Shown here piece by piece: positions 22,074-31,716 of a stretch of 64,000 bases of DNA. The position numbers and the translations under genes are program-made. Origin of the DNA: Hemerocallis citrina (taxonomy: Eukaryota > Streptophyta > Magnoliopsida > Asparagales > Asphodelaceae). The stretch spans positions 150,797,368-150,861,367 of the forward strand of contig CM030358.1 in NCBI GenBank assembly GCA_017893485.1, in the 5' to 3' direction. Below the pieces are notes generated by a model. It ran no database searches. It worked only from the letters and a program-made list of their open reading frames with translations, and was not told the DNA's origin. How positions within the stretch are numbered: position 1 is the first letter of the stretch; every line of letters starts with the position of its first letter.

Positions 22074-22950
22074 TGTAGGGTTATATGATTAGACAGAAAT
22101 AAATTTATTTATTTGTTATTTTATTTATAAAGCAATTTTTGGTTTATTCACAAATATTGATATTGTGCATCAATAAGGTCCATGCTGCATAGTAATTATG
22201 TCTATGCATAAAGAACATATTCACAGTCTAAAATAGAACTGGGCATTCTATTTGGCAGACTGTAGCACAACAAGTGAAAGGGTTGACTCGAACTTGTTGT
22301 GCTAGTTCGTTTAGTACGAATTGATGGAACAAAGAATGATTACACTTGTAAATAACCACAAGACAGTGTTATCGTTAAAGGCAATATAAACCTGACCTCT
22401 AAATCCTGAGCATGTAGTGAACTCATTTTTTAATATCGCGCATTTTGATAAATTATAGAGTGAGGTCTTCTAGACCAATACCTCGATGCATTGGATGTGT
22501 CTTATTAGAAATATGAGAACATGTATTTGTAATACGGAATCCTATCTCTAAAAAGTGAAGATATTCCCTTGTTCATTTAACGAAGGTTATAATCTGACAA
22601 TAAAATCCCATGGGTATATTTTACAGAAAAAATATTTTATTATATACAAAATTTTATTTTGTGAAAAATAAATTTTAGAGTCATTGTCAGATTGTATAAA
22701 AGGTTAAATGTGAAAACAAGGTTTCAGTTACAAATTGACCCATGGAGGTGGTATCACGAATTCCAAGGGTGCATTTGTGAATATCGGTAAAGGAGAGGTG
22801 TCTTGTAGAACTATATTGTGACGGGGGTCTAATAATAATGTAGATTTTAGTTGGTGAGCAAAATACAAATACATAGTGGTAAAAATAACCGATTGAGGAA
22901 AGTTATGTGCCAAAATTTGTTAAATGAAAATTGAACTGCTAAGTAGGAGG
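22074..22950 (+). repeat. 3' LTR of Co2
   Basis: It starts TGTAGGGTTATATGATTAG after the PPT. Non-coding and AT-rich, with TATA-like tracts around 22635. The right end is not certain because the 5' LTR is almost missing; 22950 is a guess placed before the inverted repeat arm at 22966. Confidence 0.6.
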
Positions 22951-22965
22951 AATATTGGTCGAAAT

Positions 22966-22996
22966 AAAATAAAAAATTGACTTGGGTTTCTTATTC
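22966..22996. repeat. 31-bp inverted repeat, right arm
   Basis: Reverse complement of 16481-16511 with one mismatch. Confidence 0.7.
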
Positions 22997-23030
22997 TTGT
23001 TCTTTTACATATAGTAAGCTAACACTACTA

Positions 23031-23125
23031 GGGGTGGCATTCGGGCCTAGCGGACCGGACCAGGCCTTAGAGGTGAAATGCCGGCCCGGACCTGGCTTCT
23101 GGCCCCTTGCTCGGGCCCGGGCCGG
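23031..23125. mobile_element. Putative terminal region of the hAT element
   Basis: CTAGGGGTGGCATTCGGGCC followed by GC-rich repeats of GGGCCCGG and CCGGCCCGG is the usual look of plant hAT ends of the TAGGGGTGGCA type. It lies about 1.2 kb beyond the transposase stop, so it may be the 3' end of the same element. The other end is not visible. Confidence 0.5.
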
Positions 23126-23389
23126 TGCGGGCTGGGTTGATTTTTTTTTAAATAAAAGTTTACAAAGAAAATGAAGAAAAATTGTTAAGAATTATCAATA
23201 ACATATTGATAAAAGAGATATTCATAATTAAATATCTATATAATAAAACACAAAGAAGGCTATCAAGTGGCTCTCCTTCAATCCTTCCCAAAATCAAAGG
23301 TCCAGATCTAACCTTAAAAAACATATTTTTCCCCCAAAAGTTTTCCCCCAAAATTCAAATTTAAATCCCCCACCCAAAACAACTCCTTT

Positions 23390-23700
23390 ATTTATTTAAT
23401 TATTTCTTTCTCTCTCTCTATCTCTTTCTTTCTATCTCTCTTCTATTCAAAAAATACATAAAATAAAAAATTTAATTTTTTTTAAAAAAATAAAACCAAA
23501 AAATTTAAAATTTTAAAAACTTTAAAAATAATTCAAAAAAATTGTAAAAATCAAAAAATTATATAAAAAAAAAAATATTAATTTTTTAAAATTTTAAAAT
23601 ATTAATTTAAAATTTTTATAAAAAATAAATTTTTATAATTTTTTGAAATTTTAGAAATAAAACTTTAAAATTTAAAAAATAAATGTTTAGATTATTGGTA
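23390..23700. repeat. Low-complexity AT and CT tract
   Basis: A CT-rich stretch (23405-23445) is followed by about 240 bases of almost pure A/T. There is no coding signal. Confidence 0.8.
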
Positions 23701-24292
23701 TTGTAGATACCTTCACACCTGCACTTGTGTTACCATTGTATTTAGACATGCTCATAGTGGTTATGGGATTAGAGTAAGCTCTATAAAACCTATATGATAA
23801 TGTCCTTGCATAACTATTGCAAGCATCTAAAATTGATGTTGAAGTTAAAAAAAACTCTATGCAGTGTTTCTAACAAACTATATGCATTTCAGGTAAGTTC
23901 AAGCTAATGATCAGGAAGACGATAATTGAGCTTAAAGGTAGATATACTGCTTCCTCATATAATATGTTTACTACTTCAATTAATTTGCTGGATCTCCAAA
24001 ACTATTTTATATAATTAAACCAGGTGCACCGTTCCGAAGACGTGCCGTAGGCACGTGTCAACGGGCAAACCTAGTATTTTTATAAATTACAAAGTTTAAT
24101 ATATAATCAAATAAATTAGTAACATTTCATACAAATTTCATCAACTTATAATATGAGGAGAACATTTGTATTTAGAGATCGAGATGACCTCTATTTAGAT
24201 TGAAGAGAATGCAGTGGACTATTTTCGTGTACTTCTACTTAACCTAAATATAGAATCTCATCCCCCTAAAATTTCCAAATATTTAGGGTACA
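23701..24292. other. hAT 3' non-coding region; no gene seen
   Basis: Unremarkable AT-rich DNA between the low-complexity tract and the transposase stop. The segment CCGAAGACGTGCCGTAGGCACGTGTC (in part, near 24038-24060) contains a small inverted ACGTGCC/GGCACGT. Confidence 0.4.
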
Positions 24293-24423
24293 TTATCCAA
24301 ACTTCATTGTACTAGATGTTCGTTCGTCGCTACTTGTTGAGCCATTGTGTGCTTCATGTAAATCTTGGGTCCTCTCTTCCGCTCTCATCCAATATTCAGT
24401 GCATACTAATATCTCCAAATTCT
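24293..24423 (-). pseudogene. hAT transposase, C-terminal end
   Basis: Read on the minus strand and joined across Co3, the frame runs NRLTSKNLEILVCTEYWMRA and ends MKFG-stop (24293-24295). This is the conserved hAT C-terminus in which the dimerisation domain ends with LVCTxDW-type sequence. The reading frame is continuous with 27735 onward once Co3 and one ATTCT copy are removed. Confidence 0.8.
24419..24423. repeat. TSD of Co3, left copy (ATTCT)
   Basis: ATTCT precedes the LTR start at 24424 and recurs at 27730-27734. Confidence 0.85.
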
Positions 24424-25116
24424 TGATGAAGACTATAACTCATAGTGCTAATAGCGGAAGTACATCACAAGCAATAGAAACCACAAAGACTTAGATGAAC
24501 CAAGAATAAACCACCATGATATATGCAAGATCTCACAAGAACACAATCAATATGCAGAGATAACCAATACTTCTTATTCCCTAAGAAATACAAAAATTAC
24601 AAAAGAGATTACAACTCTCAAATGCTCTCCCTCATCTTTGAAACAGTTGGCACAATCCCCTCTTGAAATTGAACAATGATAATGACTCACCTCTTGATTA
24701 CACAAATTGATTCTAACCCTAGAGTATACAGCCATATATATAGCCCCCAAGTAAACTCTAAAAGATAAACACAAATCCAGTAATTGGGCCTTAAACTCGT
24801 CAGCCCAAAAACACACAGCGCCGAAGTCGGTCGACCGCACCCCCAGGGTCGGTCGACCGTAATGTGTAAGTCCAGAAATCGAGACCTGCACGGTCGACCC
24901 TCCCCTCCTCTGTTGGACCTGTACACTCGAAGAACTCTCAGCAGATTGGGTTGGTCAACTACACCCCCGGTCGGTCGACCGCGCGGTCGACCGCAACTCT
25001 TCAGACTGCATTCTTCTACTTGCTGTTTGTCTTCTCTTGCTTCTTTGTCTCCTCATCTTCTTCTCCAACTTCAAGTATTCAGTGCCTACATGTATTTGAG
25101 GCCACAATTCCTAACA
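24424..25116 (-). repeat. 3' LTR of Co3
   Basis: 693 bases from TGATG to CCTAACA. Minus-strand TATA box CTATATATATGG at about 24732-24743; GTCGAC cluster 24829-24991. It aligns along its length with the other LTR. Confidence 0.9.
24829..24991. promoter_or_regulatory. GTCGAC cluster in Co3 3' LTR U3
   Basis: GTCGAC starts at 24829, 24852, 24893, 24974 and 24986 (pair spacings 23 and 12), 90-250 bases upstream of the TATA box. The flanks are usually GGTCGACCG. Confidence 0.6.
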
Positions 25117-25756
25117 ATCTCTCACTTAGACCAAATACACAATGCTTCAAAGTTATTGCAATCTTTACCCTGCATTATCTCTGCCAATCTGCCACTTTCA
25201 TGGAAGACTCAAGTACTCCCCACTCTCTTGAAGAGCACCTCCGCCACTCTACCACGTGGATTGCACCAACCACCCATCATCGCCTCATGAAGGATGTGCT
25301 CCACCAATCGCATAAAGCACGAATAACGGAGAAACAACCTCCCGTGTTGGATTCTGTGTTATGGGACTCCCCAACTCGCAAAATCTCCATCAACACCGGA
25401 CATGGTTCAAAACCTCTCAATGCACCATATGCACTAGAAGCCTCCGTGGACGACACCTCCACAATATTCGCAGACCGTTCAACCCCTACAGCCCCATTTC
25501 GGTTACCCTCATCGACATCACCCTGCATATCGATACCAATGCTCTCTACCATACAAAAGCGACTTGAAGCTTCGACTGCCATATCGCAAAGTACCCTCAC
25601 CACGGCAACATCTTGCCTTCTAGAATCACTTCCATGGCCAGCAGATATCACTAAATTAGTAACCTCCCCTCCACATCTGAAAGAACTCAGTTGCACCCAA
25701 CATACCCTACTACTCGATTCCGGCTGAGAGTCAACTACAGGAGAAACACCCCTCAC
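25117..25756 (-). other. Co3 3' internal region, function unknown
   Basis: The minus strand holds a 159-codon open frame (25277-25756) that I do not recognise; an overlapping plus-strand frame of 258 codons (24951-25727) crosses the LTR edge and is surely spurious. The region ends in a purine tract (CTAAGTGAGAGAT on the minus strand, about 25117-25129) serving as PPT. It is probably 3' untranslated sequence left after deletion of pol. Confidence 0.5.
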
Positions 25757-25759
25757 GTC

Positions 25760-26137
25760 TCTAAGAAAATACAGCGTTCCTCATGCTTCCCTTTTGCAAT
25801 CACCCTTTAACCTGCAGTTATACACCACTCCCCACTACCAACTGTAGTAGACAACCCCTCTCTGTCTAGCCTTTCAATCGAGATAAGATTTTTCTTCAAG
25901 TCTGGAACATACCTTGTCTCTTGCAAGACAACACACAGATCATCATTGGCTTTCACGCGAATAGTACCAACCCCTTATACAGGACACCGGTGACCATTCT
26001 CCACAATCACATCTCCAAAAGAACCCTCCTCGTAGTCATCAAATACCTCTCTCCTCGGAGTGCAATAAAAAGAAGCTCCCGAATCAATATACCAATCTTG
26101 AGTGCCTAACTCTTCCCGAGCTGATAAGCATAAATCC
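25760..26137 (-). pseudogene. Co3 protease remnant
   Basis: On the minus strand the motif DWYIDSGASFYCTPRR (about 26055-26105) is a copia protease with an intact DSG. It is followed by the VLQETRYVPDLKKNLIS strand typical just before the GAG-pre-integrase domain. The frame then breaks and nothing of the integrase follows. Confidence 0.8.
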
Positions 26138-26977
26138 TCAACAAGCCCCACTTGAGCTTCCTTTGGGGGTATCTCTCTTCGGTTTCTCCTGTTTCTTCTT
26201 CATATAAGCCTTACAACTGCGCATCCTGTGATCCTTCTTGTGAAAATACCAACACTTAGGCCTATATTCCCCATTGCTGTCATTAGACCCACTCTCAGAT
26301 GAACTACTCTGATCAGTTCTTCTTCGACTACTCTTAGATCTCCCACGTCTCCTCTCAATAGACATTACGGAATCTCTAGAAGATGATAATGGATATCCCC
26401 CGTTTCTCACCCTTCTCACCTCCTCGTCCAGAATGCTACTCACCACATCCTGTAGAGTCATCGAATCTGTCATAGTGCCTGTAATAATCTGTTCCACCGT
26501 ACCATAACTATCGGGTAAAGTAGAAAGAAGTAACAATGACTGCCCCCTCTCTGAAAACTTCAAACCTACAGCTTCCATCTGGTTGTAAACCATACAGTAA
26601 TTTTTCATATGCTCTGCTACTGAACCCCCTTCCCTCAACTTCATATTAACCAATTTTTTCAGATGAAGAATTTAATTAGATGCCGATGGTTTCTCATACA
26701 TATCCGTGAGAATCTCCATAGCCTCCTTTGTGGTCTTTACCTTCGAGATATGAAATAACGCCTTCTTACTCAGCCCCAACTAAATGTGCCCTAGCGCCTT
26801 CTGATCCAAACGATTCCACTCCGCCAAGACCTTTACATCCTTGTCTGCACCAACCGACTTTTCATCAAACAACGGACCATCAAGATCTTTCTGACGAAGA
26901 TACTCTATCATCTGAATCTTCCACATCACGAAGTCACTCCCATCGAACCTCTCGATCTTTGACTTGTTATCGGTCAT
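26138..26977 (-). pseudogene. Co3 gag
   Basis: Starts at the ATG at 26977 (MTDNKSKIERFDGSDF), 14 bases inside the PBS. The capsid motifs are VMWKIQMIEYLRQK, MKLREGGSVAEHMKNYCMVY and LLLLSTLPDSYGTVEQ. Stops fall near 26781 and 26670. The zinc knuckle is damaged: CWYFHKKDHRMRSC has Phe in place of the second Cys. It is very similar to the Co1 gag, which shows common descent. Confidence 0.9.
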
Positions 26978-26990
26978 CTCGAACCTAGTT

Positions 26991-27002
26991 TCTCTGATAT
27001 CA
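26991..27002 (-). other. Primer-binding site of Co3
   Basis: Reads TGATATCAGAGA on the minus strand, two bases from TGGTATCAGAGC. Confidence 0.65.
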
Positions 27003-27004
27003 GT

Positions 27005-27729
27005 TGTTGAAAAATCTACCACAACTAGTAGTGCTAATAGAGGAAGTACACCACAAGCAATAGAAACCACCAAGACTTAGATGAACCAAGAACAAGACAC
27101 CACAATATATGCAAGATCTCACAAGAACACAATCAATATGCAGAGATAACCAATACTTCTTATATATGCAGAGATAACCAATGCTTCTTGTTTCCCAAGA
27201 AATAAAAAGATTATAAAAGAGATTACAACTCTCAGTCTCTCTTCCTCACCTTTGAAACACTCGGCACAATCTTCTCTTGAAGTTTAACGATGATAACGGC
27301 TCACCTCTTGATTACACAAATTGATCATAACCCTAGAGTCTACAGCCATATATATAGCCCCCAAGTAAACCCTAAAAGATAAATACAAATTCAGCAATTG
27401 GGCCTTAAACTCATCAGCCCAAAAACACACAACGCCGAAGTCGGTCGACCGCACCCCCAAGGTCGGCCGACCGCAACGTGTAAGTCCAAACCCGAGACCT
27501 GATCGGTCGACTGCACGGTCGACCATCCCCTCCTCTGTTGGACCTGTACACTCAAAGAACTCTCAACAGATTAGGTCGGTCGACTGCACCTTCGGTCGGT
27601 CGACCGCAACTCTCCAGACTACATTCTTCTACTCGCTGTTTGTCTTCTCTTGCTTCTTTGTCTCCTCATCTTCTTCTCTAACTTCAAGTACTCAGTGCCT
27701 ACGTGTATTTGAGGCCACAATTCCTAACA
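27005..27729 (-). repeat. 5' LTR of Co3
   Basis: 725 bases from TGTTG to CCTAACA. Minus-strand TATA box at about 27349-27360. It contains a local duplication of ATGCAGAGATAACCAATRCT (about 27137 and 27168) that the other LTR has once. Confidence 0.9.
27444..27604. promoter_or_regulatory. GTCGAC cluster in Co3 5' LTR U3
   Basis: GTCGAC starts at 27444, 27506, 27518, 27579 and 27599, plus GTCGGCCGAC at 27462. Spacings of 12 (27506/27518) and 20 (27579/27599) echo the other copia LTRs. Confidence 0.6.
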
Positions 27730-27734
27730 ATTCT
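27730..27734. repeat. TSD of Co3, right copy (ATTCT)
   Basis: Matches 24419-24423; the hAT gene resumes here. Confidence 0.85.
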
Positions 27735-28150
27735 TTGATGTCAAGCGATTCCTATTCGGTCTCATAATACTACCACCAAGAGAAAAAATACTTTCCGATG
27801 CAACGGTGGACACCAGTATAGTTAACAACTCTTTAGCCATACGAGAAAAAAATAGTAAAAATATTTTCATTAGTTTTCCCAAAATGAAACACATCTACTA
27901 CATCATCAATGGGAGGTTGTCCATTATACCAATTTAGCTCATTTGGTGAATTGGTTCTTGGTTTTTTTGATTTTATGAGATTTAAAACACTACTAGTTGC
28001 AAGACCATTTCCTTTTGATAATATGGAAGAAGAAGAACTAACATTTTGTGATTGTGAAGTGTTAGATGAATAAAATCTATCGTAACTATCATATAAACTA
28101 GTTGATATGGCTAAAAATAGGATTAAATCGGAACCGTTCAAATTGGGCAC
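27735..28150 (-). pseudogene. hAT transposase, dimerisation domain
   Basis: On the minus strand: SLYDSYDRF, a Ser-rich linker, PPIDDVVDVF, then after a frameshift near 27833 AKELLTILVSTVASESIFSL followed by GGSIMRPNRNRL. The VSTVASESxFSxGG signature is diagnostic of the hAT C-terminal dimerisation region. The catalytic core and zinc-finger BED domain are missing; the N-terminal side stops where the GyA LTR begins. Confidence 0.85.
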
Positions 28151-28159
28151 GAATCTTAA

Positions 28160-28669
28160 AGTTCACAGGGGCAAAACGGTAATCTCGCCTATAGACGGGT
28201 CCGAAATGGGAACTGGGTCTCTTCTCTAGGGCCCAATAACCCATAAACGAATCCGTTCGACTAGGTACGGGTCCCAACCCGTTAAGGACCAGTTCACAAG
28301 GATATGAAGAAATCCTAGCTCGACCTTATCTATAGGAAGTGGTTCTAACCACCTCTATCCAGCCACACCAGGGAGTAGAGATTCGTTCTTATCTTGAAGC
28401 AGATCCCCACGGCGACTATAAACCCTCCACCTCCTACCGTTACAGGGTGATCACTCTTTGCTAACCTTAAGCTCTTTCACATTCTCTTCTGAGTATTGAC
28501 AGGAGCGTCAGAGGCTTCGTCGCCGGGATCAACCCCGGTGTTTCGAACTTGTTGTAGGTCAGCGGGAGCAGCAAGAAGCCAGCCAAACAACAGTGGAAAG
28601 GGTCAGGTTTGACTCATTGGATCCCCCTCAAACTCACAAATTCATCTGATTGCCTCCACACTGAAATCA
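28160..28669 (+). repeat. 5' LTR of Tat-lineage gypsy GyA
   Basis: The right end is set by the PBS at 28682. It holds a TATA box (GACTATAAACC, about 28415), followed by GGAGCGTCAGAGGCTTCGTC, a block commonly seen near the R region of plant Tat elements. The left end is not certain (28100-28200), because the matching 3' LTR is not in the window. Confidence 0.65.
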
Positions 28670-28681
28670 GCGGTAATAGAT

Positions 28682-28697
28682 TGGCGCCATCTGTGGG
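28682..28697 (+). other. Primer-binding site of GyA (TGGCGCC type)
   Basis: TGGCGCCATCTGTGGG is the tRNA-Asp-like PBS form usual in Tat/Athila-branch gypsy elements, unlike the initiator-Met PBS of the other elements in this window. Confidence 0.75.
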
Positions 28698-28747
28698 AAC
28701 TCGAACAAGAATTCGACCCTACTCCATCAGCAAAGTAGCTCTCAGCC

Positions 28748-30573
28748 ATGCCTTCGAAGAAAGGGAAGTCCGCGGCCTCCAACCGCCGAACAACTTCCAT
28801 CCCTCATCCTCTTCCAGAGAGCCTCCCTCGGCCCGTCCAGCCGGTTCAACAGATCGAACAACCAATCCCTCAACCCGTTCTGCAACCTCAAGGGGCTCAA
28901 GTGACTGTTGGAGAACCATCTCGCCGAAGTCGCCAGAAGCAACCTCTTCATCAGGTCCATATCTCCGTACACAACCCTTCCTCTGACTCCATGGCCAACA
29001 CCGAGAGATCTACGAGACGTTCTGAACAATTGGAAGAATGAGCCAGACCTTCGGATCTGCTTGGACGACAGGCGGACCCGTAATGGGAACCCTTGTCGGG
29101 AGCATCAGAAGGACCGTTCACCCCGCAGGATGGATTGCAGAGGGTCCCACTCTCCAAGGAGGCAGAGAGAGTCACCTCAGCATTGCCAGAGAATAATTCG
29201 CTCCCCGGCTGCCCGTCCTACCGTCCGAGCCCATCGGGAGCAGGATGCCTCCATAACAAGGGCGGAGTTCCAATAGTTCCAGGAGGTGGTCCTGCGGGCA
29301 CTCAACATCGCCCCCAACAACGGCCAATAGGTCCCCAGTCCTCGACCGGCTCTGAGCCATCGCCGTCCCTCTCCCAGTCCTAGGCTGACTCCGAGCCATC
29401 GCCGTCCCTCTCCCAGTCCTCGGCCTACTCAAAGCTATCGCCGTTGCAGTCCCAACCCTCCTCCACATGAAAATGAGTTTTGGGGTTCAGCGAGGCATGA
29501 CCGAAGGGAGGACTCGGTCTACCGCCGTCTCCACGAGATGGAGAGGCACCTCGGCCAGCTCGATAGAGATGAAGAGCAATGGGCGAGGAACCTTCGCTCG
29601 AGCAGGCCCCCGTTCTCTCGAACTATCATGGAGGCCCCCGTTCCTGAGAACTTCAAGCCTCCGCATTTCGAGACTTATACCGGGGAGTCGGACCCCGCAG
29701 ATCACATTGAGAGTTTCAAAACTCTCATGATGATCCACCATGCCTCTGATGCCCTTTTCTGCAAAACCTTCCCAGCCACCCTCAAGGGTCCCGCTTGGGA
29801 GTGGTATTCCAGACTTGATTCGGCCTCCATTTTCTCCTTCGACCAATTCGAAGGTCTCTTCCTCACCCACTTCATGAGCAGCCGCCGCTCGGAGAAGACT
29901 AGCTCCCTGCTCTTCCTCAGCCAAAGGAAGGGCGAATGGCTGAGGGACAATGTCAAGCAGTTCACGGTGGAGGCCAGATATATCAACTCCCTTGATCAGT
30001 CTGTGGCCTCAGCGGGCTTTTCAGTCCAATGTCACTAATGCCGACCTCAGGGCGTCCCTGGCCAAGAAGCCTCCTCGGGACTTCTCAGAGCTCCTTCTCA
30101 GGAGCGAGAAGTACATCCGAGCTGAAGAAGCTTTCAACTGCCCTACTCTTGAGGGGTCATCTTTTAGAAACAAACGGAAGAATGTTGAAGAAGAAGGAGC
30201 TAAGAAGCTCCAAAAGGACAATGGAGGTCAACGTCGCCCTCTCCCCCATTTCGAAACTTCACTCCGCTCAACGCGAGTGTATCTGCTTCTTGATGGAAAT
30301 TAGGAACGAGGGTATTCTACCGCCACCTCCCAAGATGAACACCCCCGGGAAGAAGAGAAATCGGGATAAGTGGAGCCGCTTCCACAGGGACCAAGGGAAT
30401 AAGACAGACGACTGTCGGGCCCTCATTCAGAGAGGGCAGCTCGCTAGGTTCGTAAGAAAGGACAGGGCCGATCCACCTCTACCCCCAGAGGGGCTAACAG
30501 GAGAACCGAACAACATGCGGAGACCCCGGATGTCGAAGCAGAAGCCATCCTACACCGCATACACGGAGGCCCA
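28748..30573 (+). pseudogene. GyA gag
   Basis: The ATG at 28748 opens a basic, proline-rich N-terminus (MPSKKGKSAASNRR). After frameshifts, the retrotransposon Gag core lies at 29538-30038: APVPENFKPPHFETYTG, DPADHIESFKTLMMIH, FPATLKGPAWEWYS, FLTHFMSS. Further on come PRDFSELLLRSEKYI and the Tat-type SRFHRDQGNKTDDCRALIQ element near 30376-30440. A repeated CCCTCTCCCAGTCCT unit lies at 29370-29435. At least three frameshifts break it. Confidence 0.85.
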
Positions 30574-31306
30574 ATGGGGGGAGATTCCAACTCCTCCCAA
30601 AAAGCCTTCGTTCGGGAAGTGAACGCCTTGCAGAGCCATCCCCCTCCGAAGGGTCTTGGGGTCCCTGTCATGTTCTTCGATAGAGACTTAGAGGGCGTCC
30701 GCACACCCCACTGCGCGCCTTTGTCATCAACCTCCGAATGGCCAACTTTGACGTACGCCGAATCTTGGTGGAAAACGGCAGTTCGGTTAATATTCTTTTC
30801 TTAGAGGCATTCAAGGGCCTCCAGCTGTCGAGAGATCGGCTCAAGCCCGCTGGCTACACACTTCATGGATTCACCGGGGTGCCGGTGACAATCGAGGGAG
30901 TTATAACCCTCATCATGACCGCTGGAAAAACCTCGGTCACCCGCAAGAGCCGATGGAATTCATGGTGGTAGATGTGAAAGCTGCCTATAATGTCATCCTG
31001 GGTCGACCAGGTCTGGCCACCCTCCAGGCCATTCCTTTGGCCTATCACATGAAGATGAAGTTCCCCACCCCCGCAGGAGTGGAAGAAATGAGAGGGAGCA
31101 AGGAGGCAGCTCACAAGTGTTACATGACCTCGATGGGAGGCCCGGTCCTCTCCCTTGAAGCCCTCGAACTCCCATGGGAAAGTAGCCAGACCATCTCTGA
31201 GCCGGTAGACGAGCTGGAAGAAGTGGCCTTCTCAGAGGAAGATGCCACCAAGACATTACAGATTAGCAAGGCTCTTTCCCCTTCCATCAAGAAAGATATC
31301 TCCTAA
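30574..31306 (+). pseudogene. GyA protease with altered active site
   Basis: MANFDVRRILVENGSSVNIL matches the Tat protease strand usually VDNGSS; the catalytic Asp is Glu here. Then come LHGFTGVPVTIEGVITL and, after a frameshift, VVDVKAAYNVILGRPGL, the conserved downstream YNxILGRPxL. The altered residue and the frameshift argue that it is dead. Confidence 0.85.
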
Positions 31307-31716
31307 TGCATAAGGGAGAACCGCGATCTCTTCACCTGGACCGCGGCGAATATGCTGGGGATCTCAGAGGAGCACTTTATGCACCACCTCAGCATTGCCC
31401 TGGGAGTCAAGCCAGTCCAACAGAAGTGACGTAAGTTCGCTCCCGAGTGCCAACAAGCGATCAAGGAAGAGGTCGAGAAGCTCCTGAATGCCTGATTTAT
31501 CCAGGAGGTGAACTATCCTGAATGGCTATCCAATGTGGTGATGGTTAAAAAAGTCAACAGGAGCTAGAGGATATGCATCGATTTTACTGACCTCAACAAG
31601 GCGTGCCTAAAGGATCCATTCCCCCTTCCAAGCATCGATGCTCTGAACAATGCGACCTCCGGCCACGACCTCCTCAGCTTCATGGATGCCTTCTCGGGGT
31701 ATAACCAGATCCGAAT
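31307..31716 (+). pseudogene. GyA reverse transcriptase, N-terminal part
   Basis: Contains CIRENRDLFTWTAANMLGI, EECQQAIKEEVEKLL-like sequence, FIQEVNYPEWLSNVVMVKK, RICIDFTDLNKACLKDPFPL and FMDAFSGYNQIRI, with three stop codons. It is cut at GYNQIRI by the LTR beginning at 31717. The catalytic F/YxDD part is missing from the window. Confidence 0.85.

Larger units (their letters stand above)
24424..27729 (-). mobile_element. Non-autonomous Ty1/copia element Co3
   Basis: 3.3 kb with two LTRs, a PBS, gag and part of the protease, but no integrase, RT or RNase H. It is flanked by a 5-bp TSD and inserted in a hAT transposase gene. The Gag resembles Co1 (MWKIQMI-YLRQK, LDQKALG), so the two are related. 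It would depend on enzymes of an autonomous relative. The LTRs differ at many positions, so it is not young. Confidence 0.9.

Noticed and set aside
24951..25727. 258-codon plus-strand ORF at the Co3 LTR edge
   Set aside because: It crosses from LTR into internal sequence against the element's direction, so it is a chance frame.
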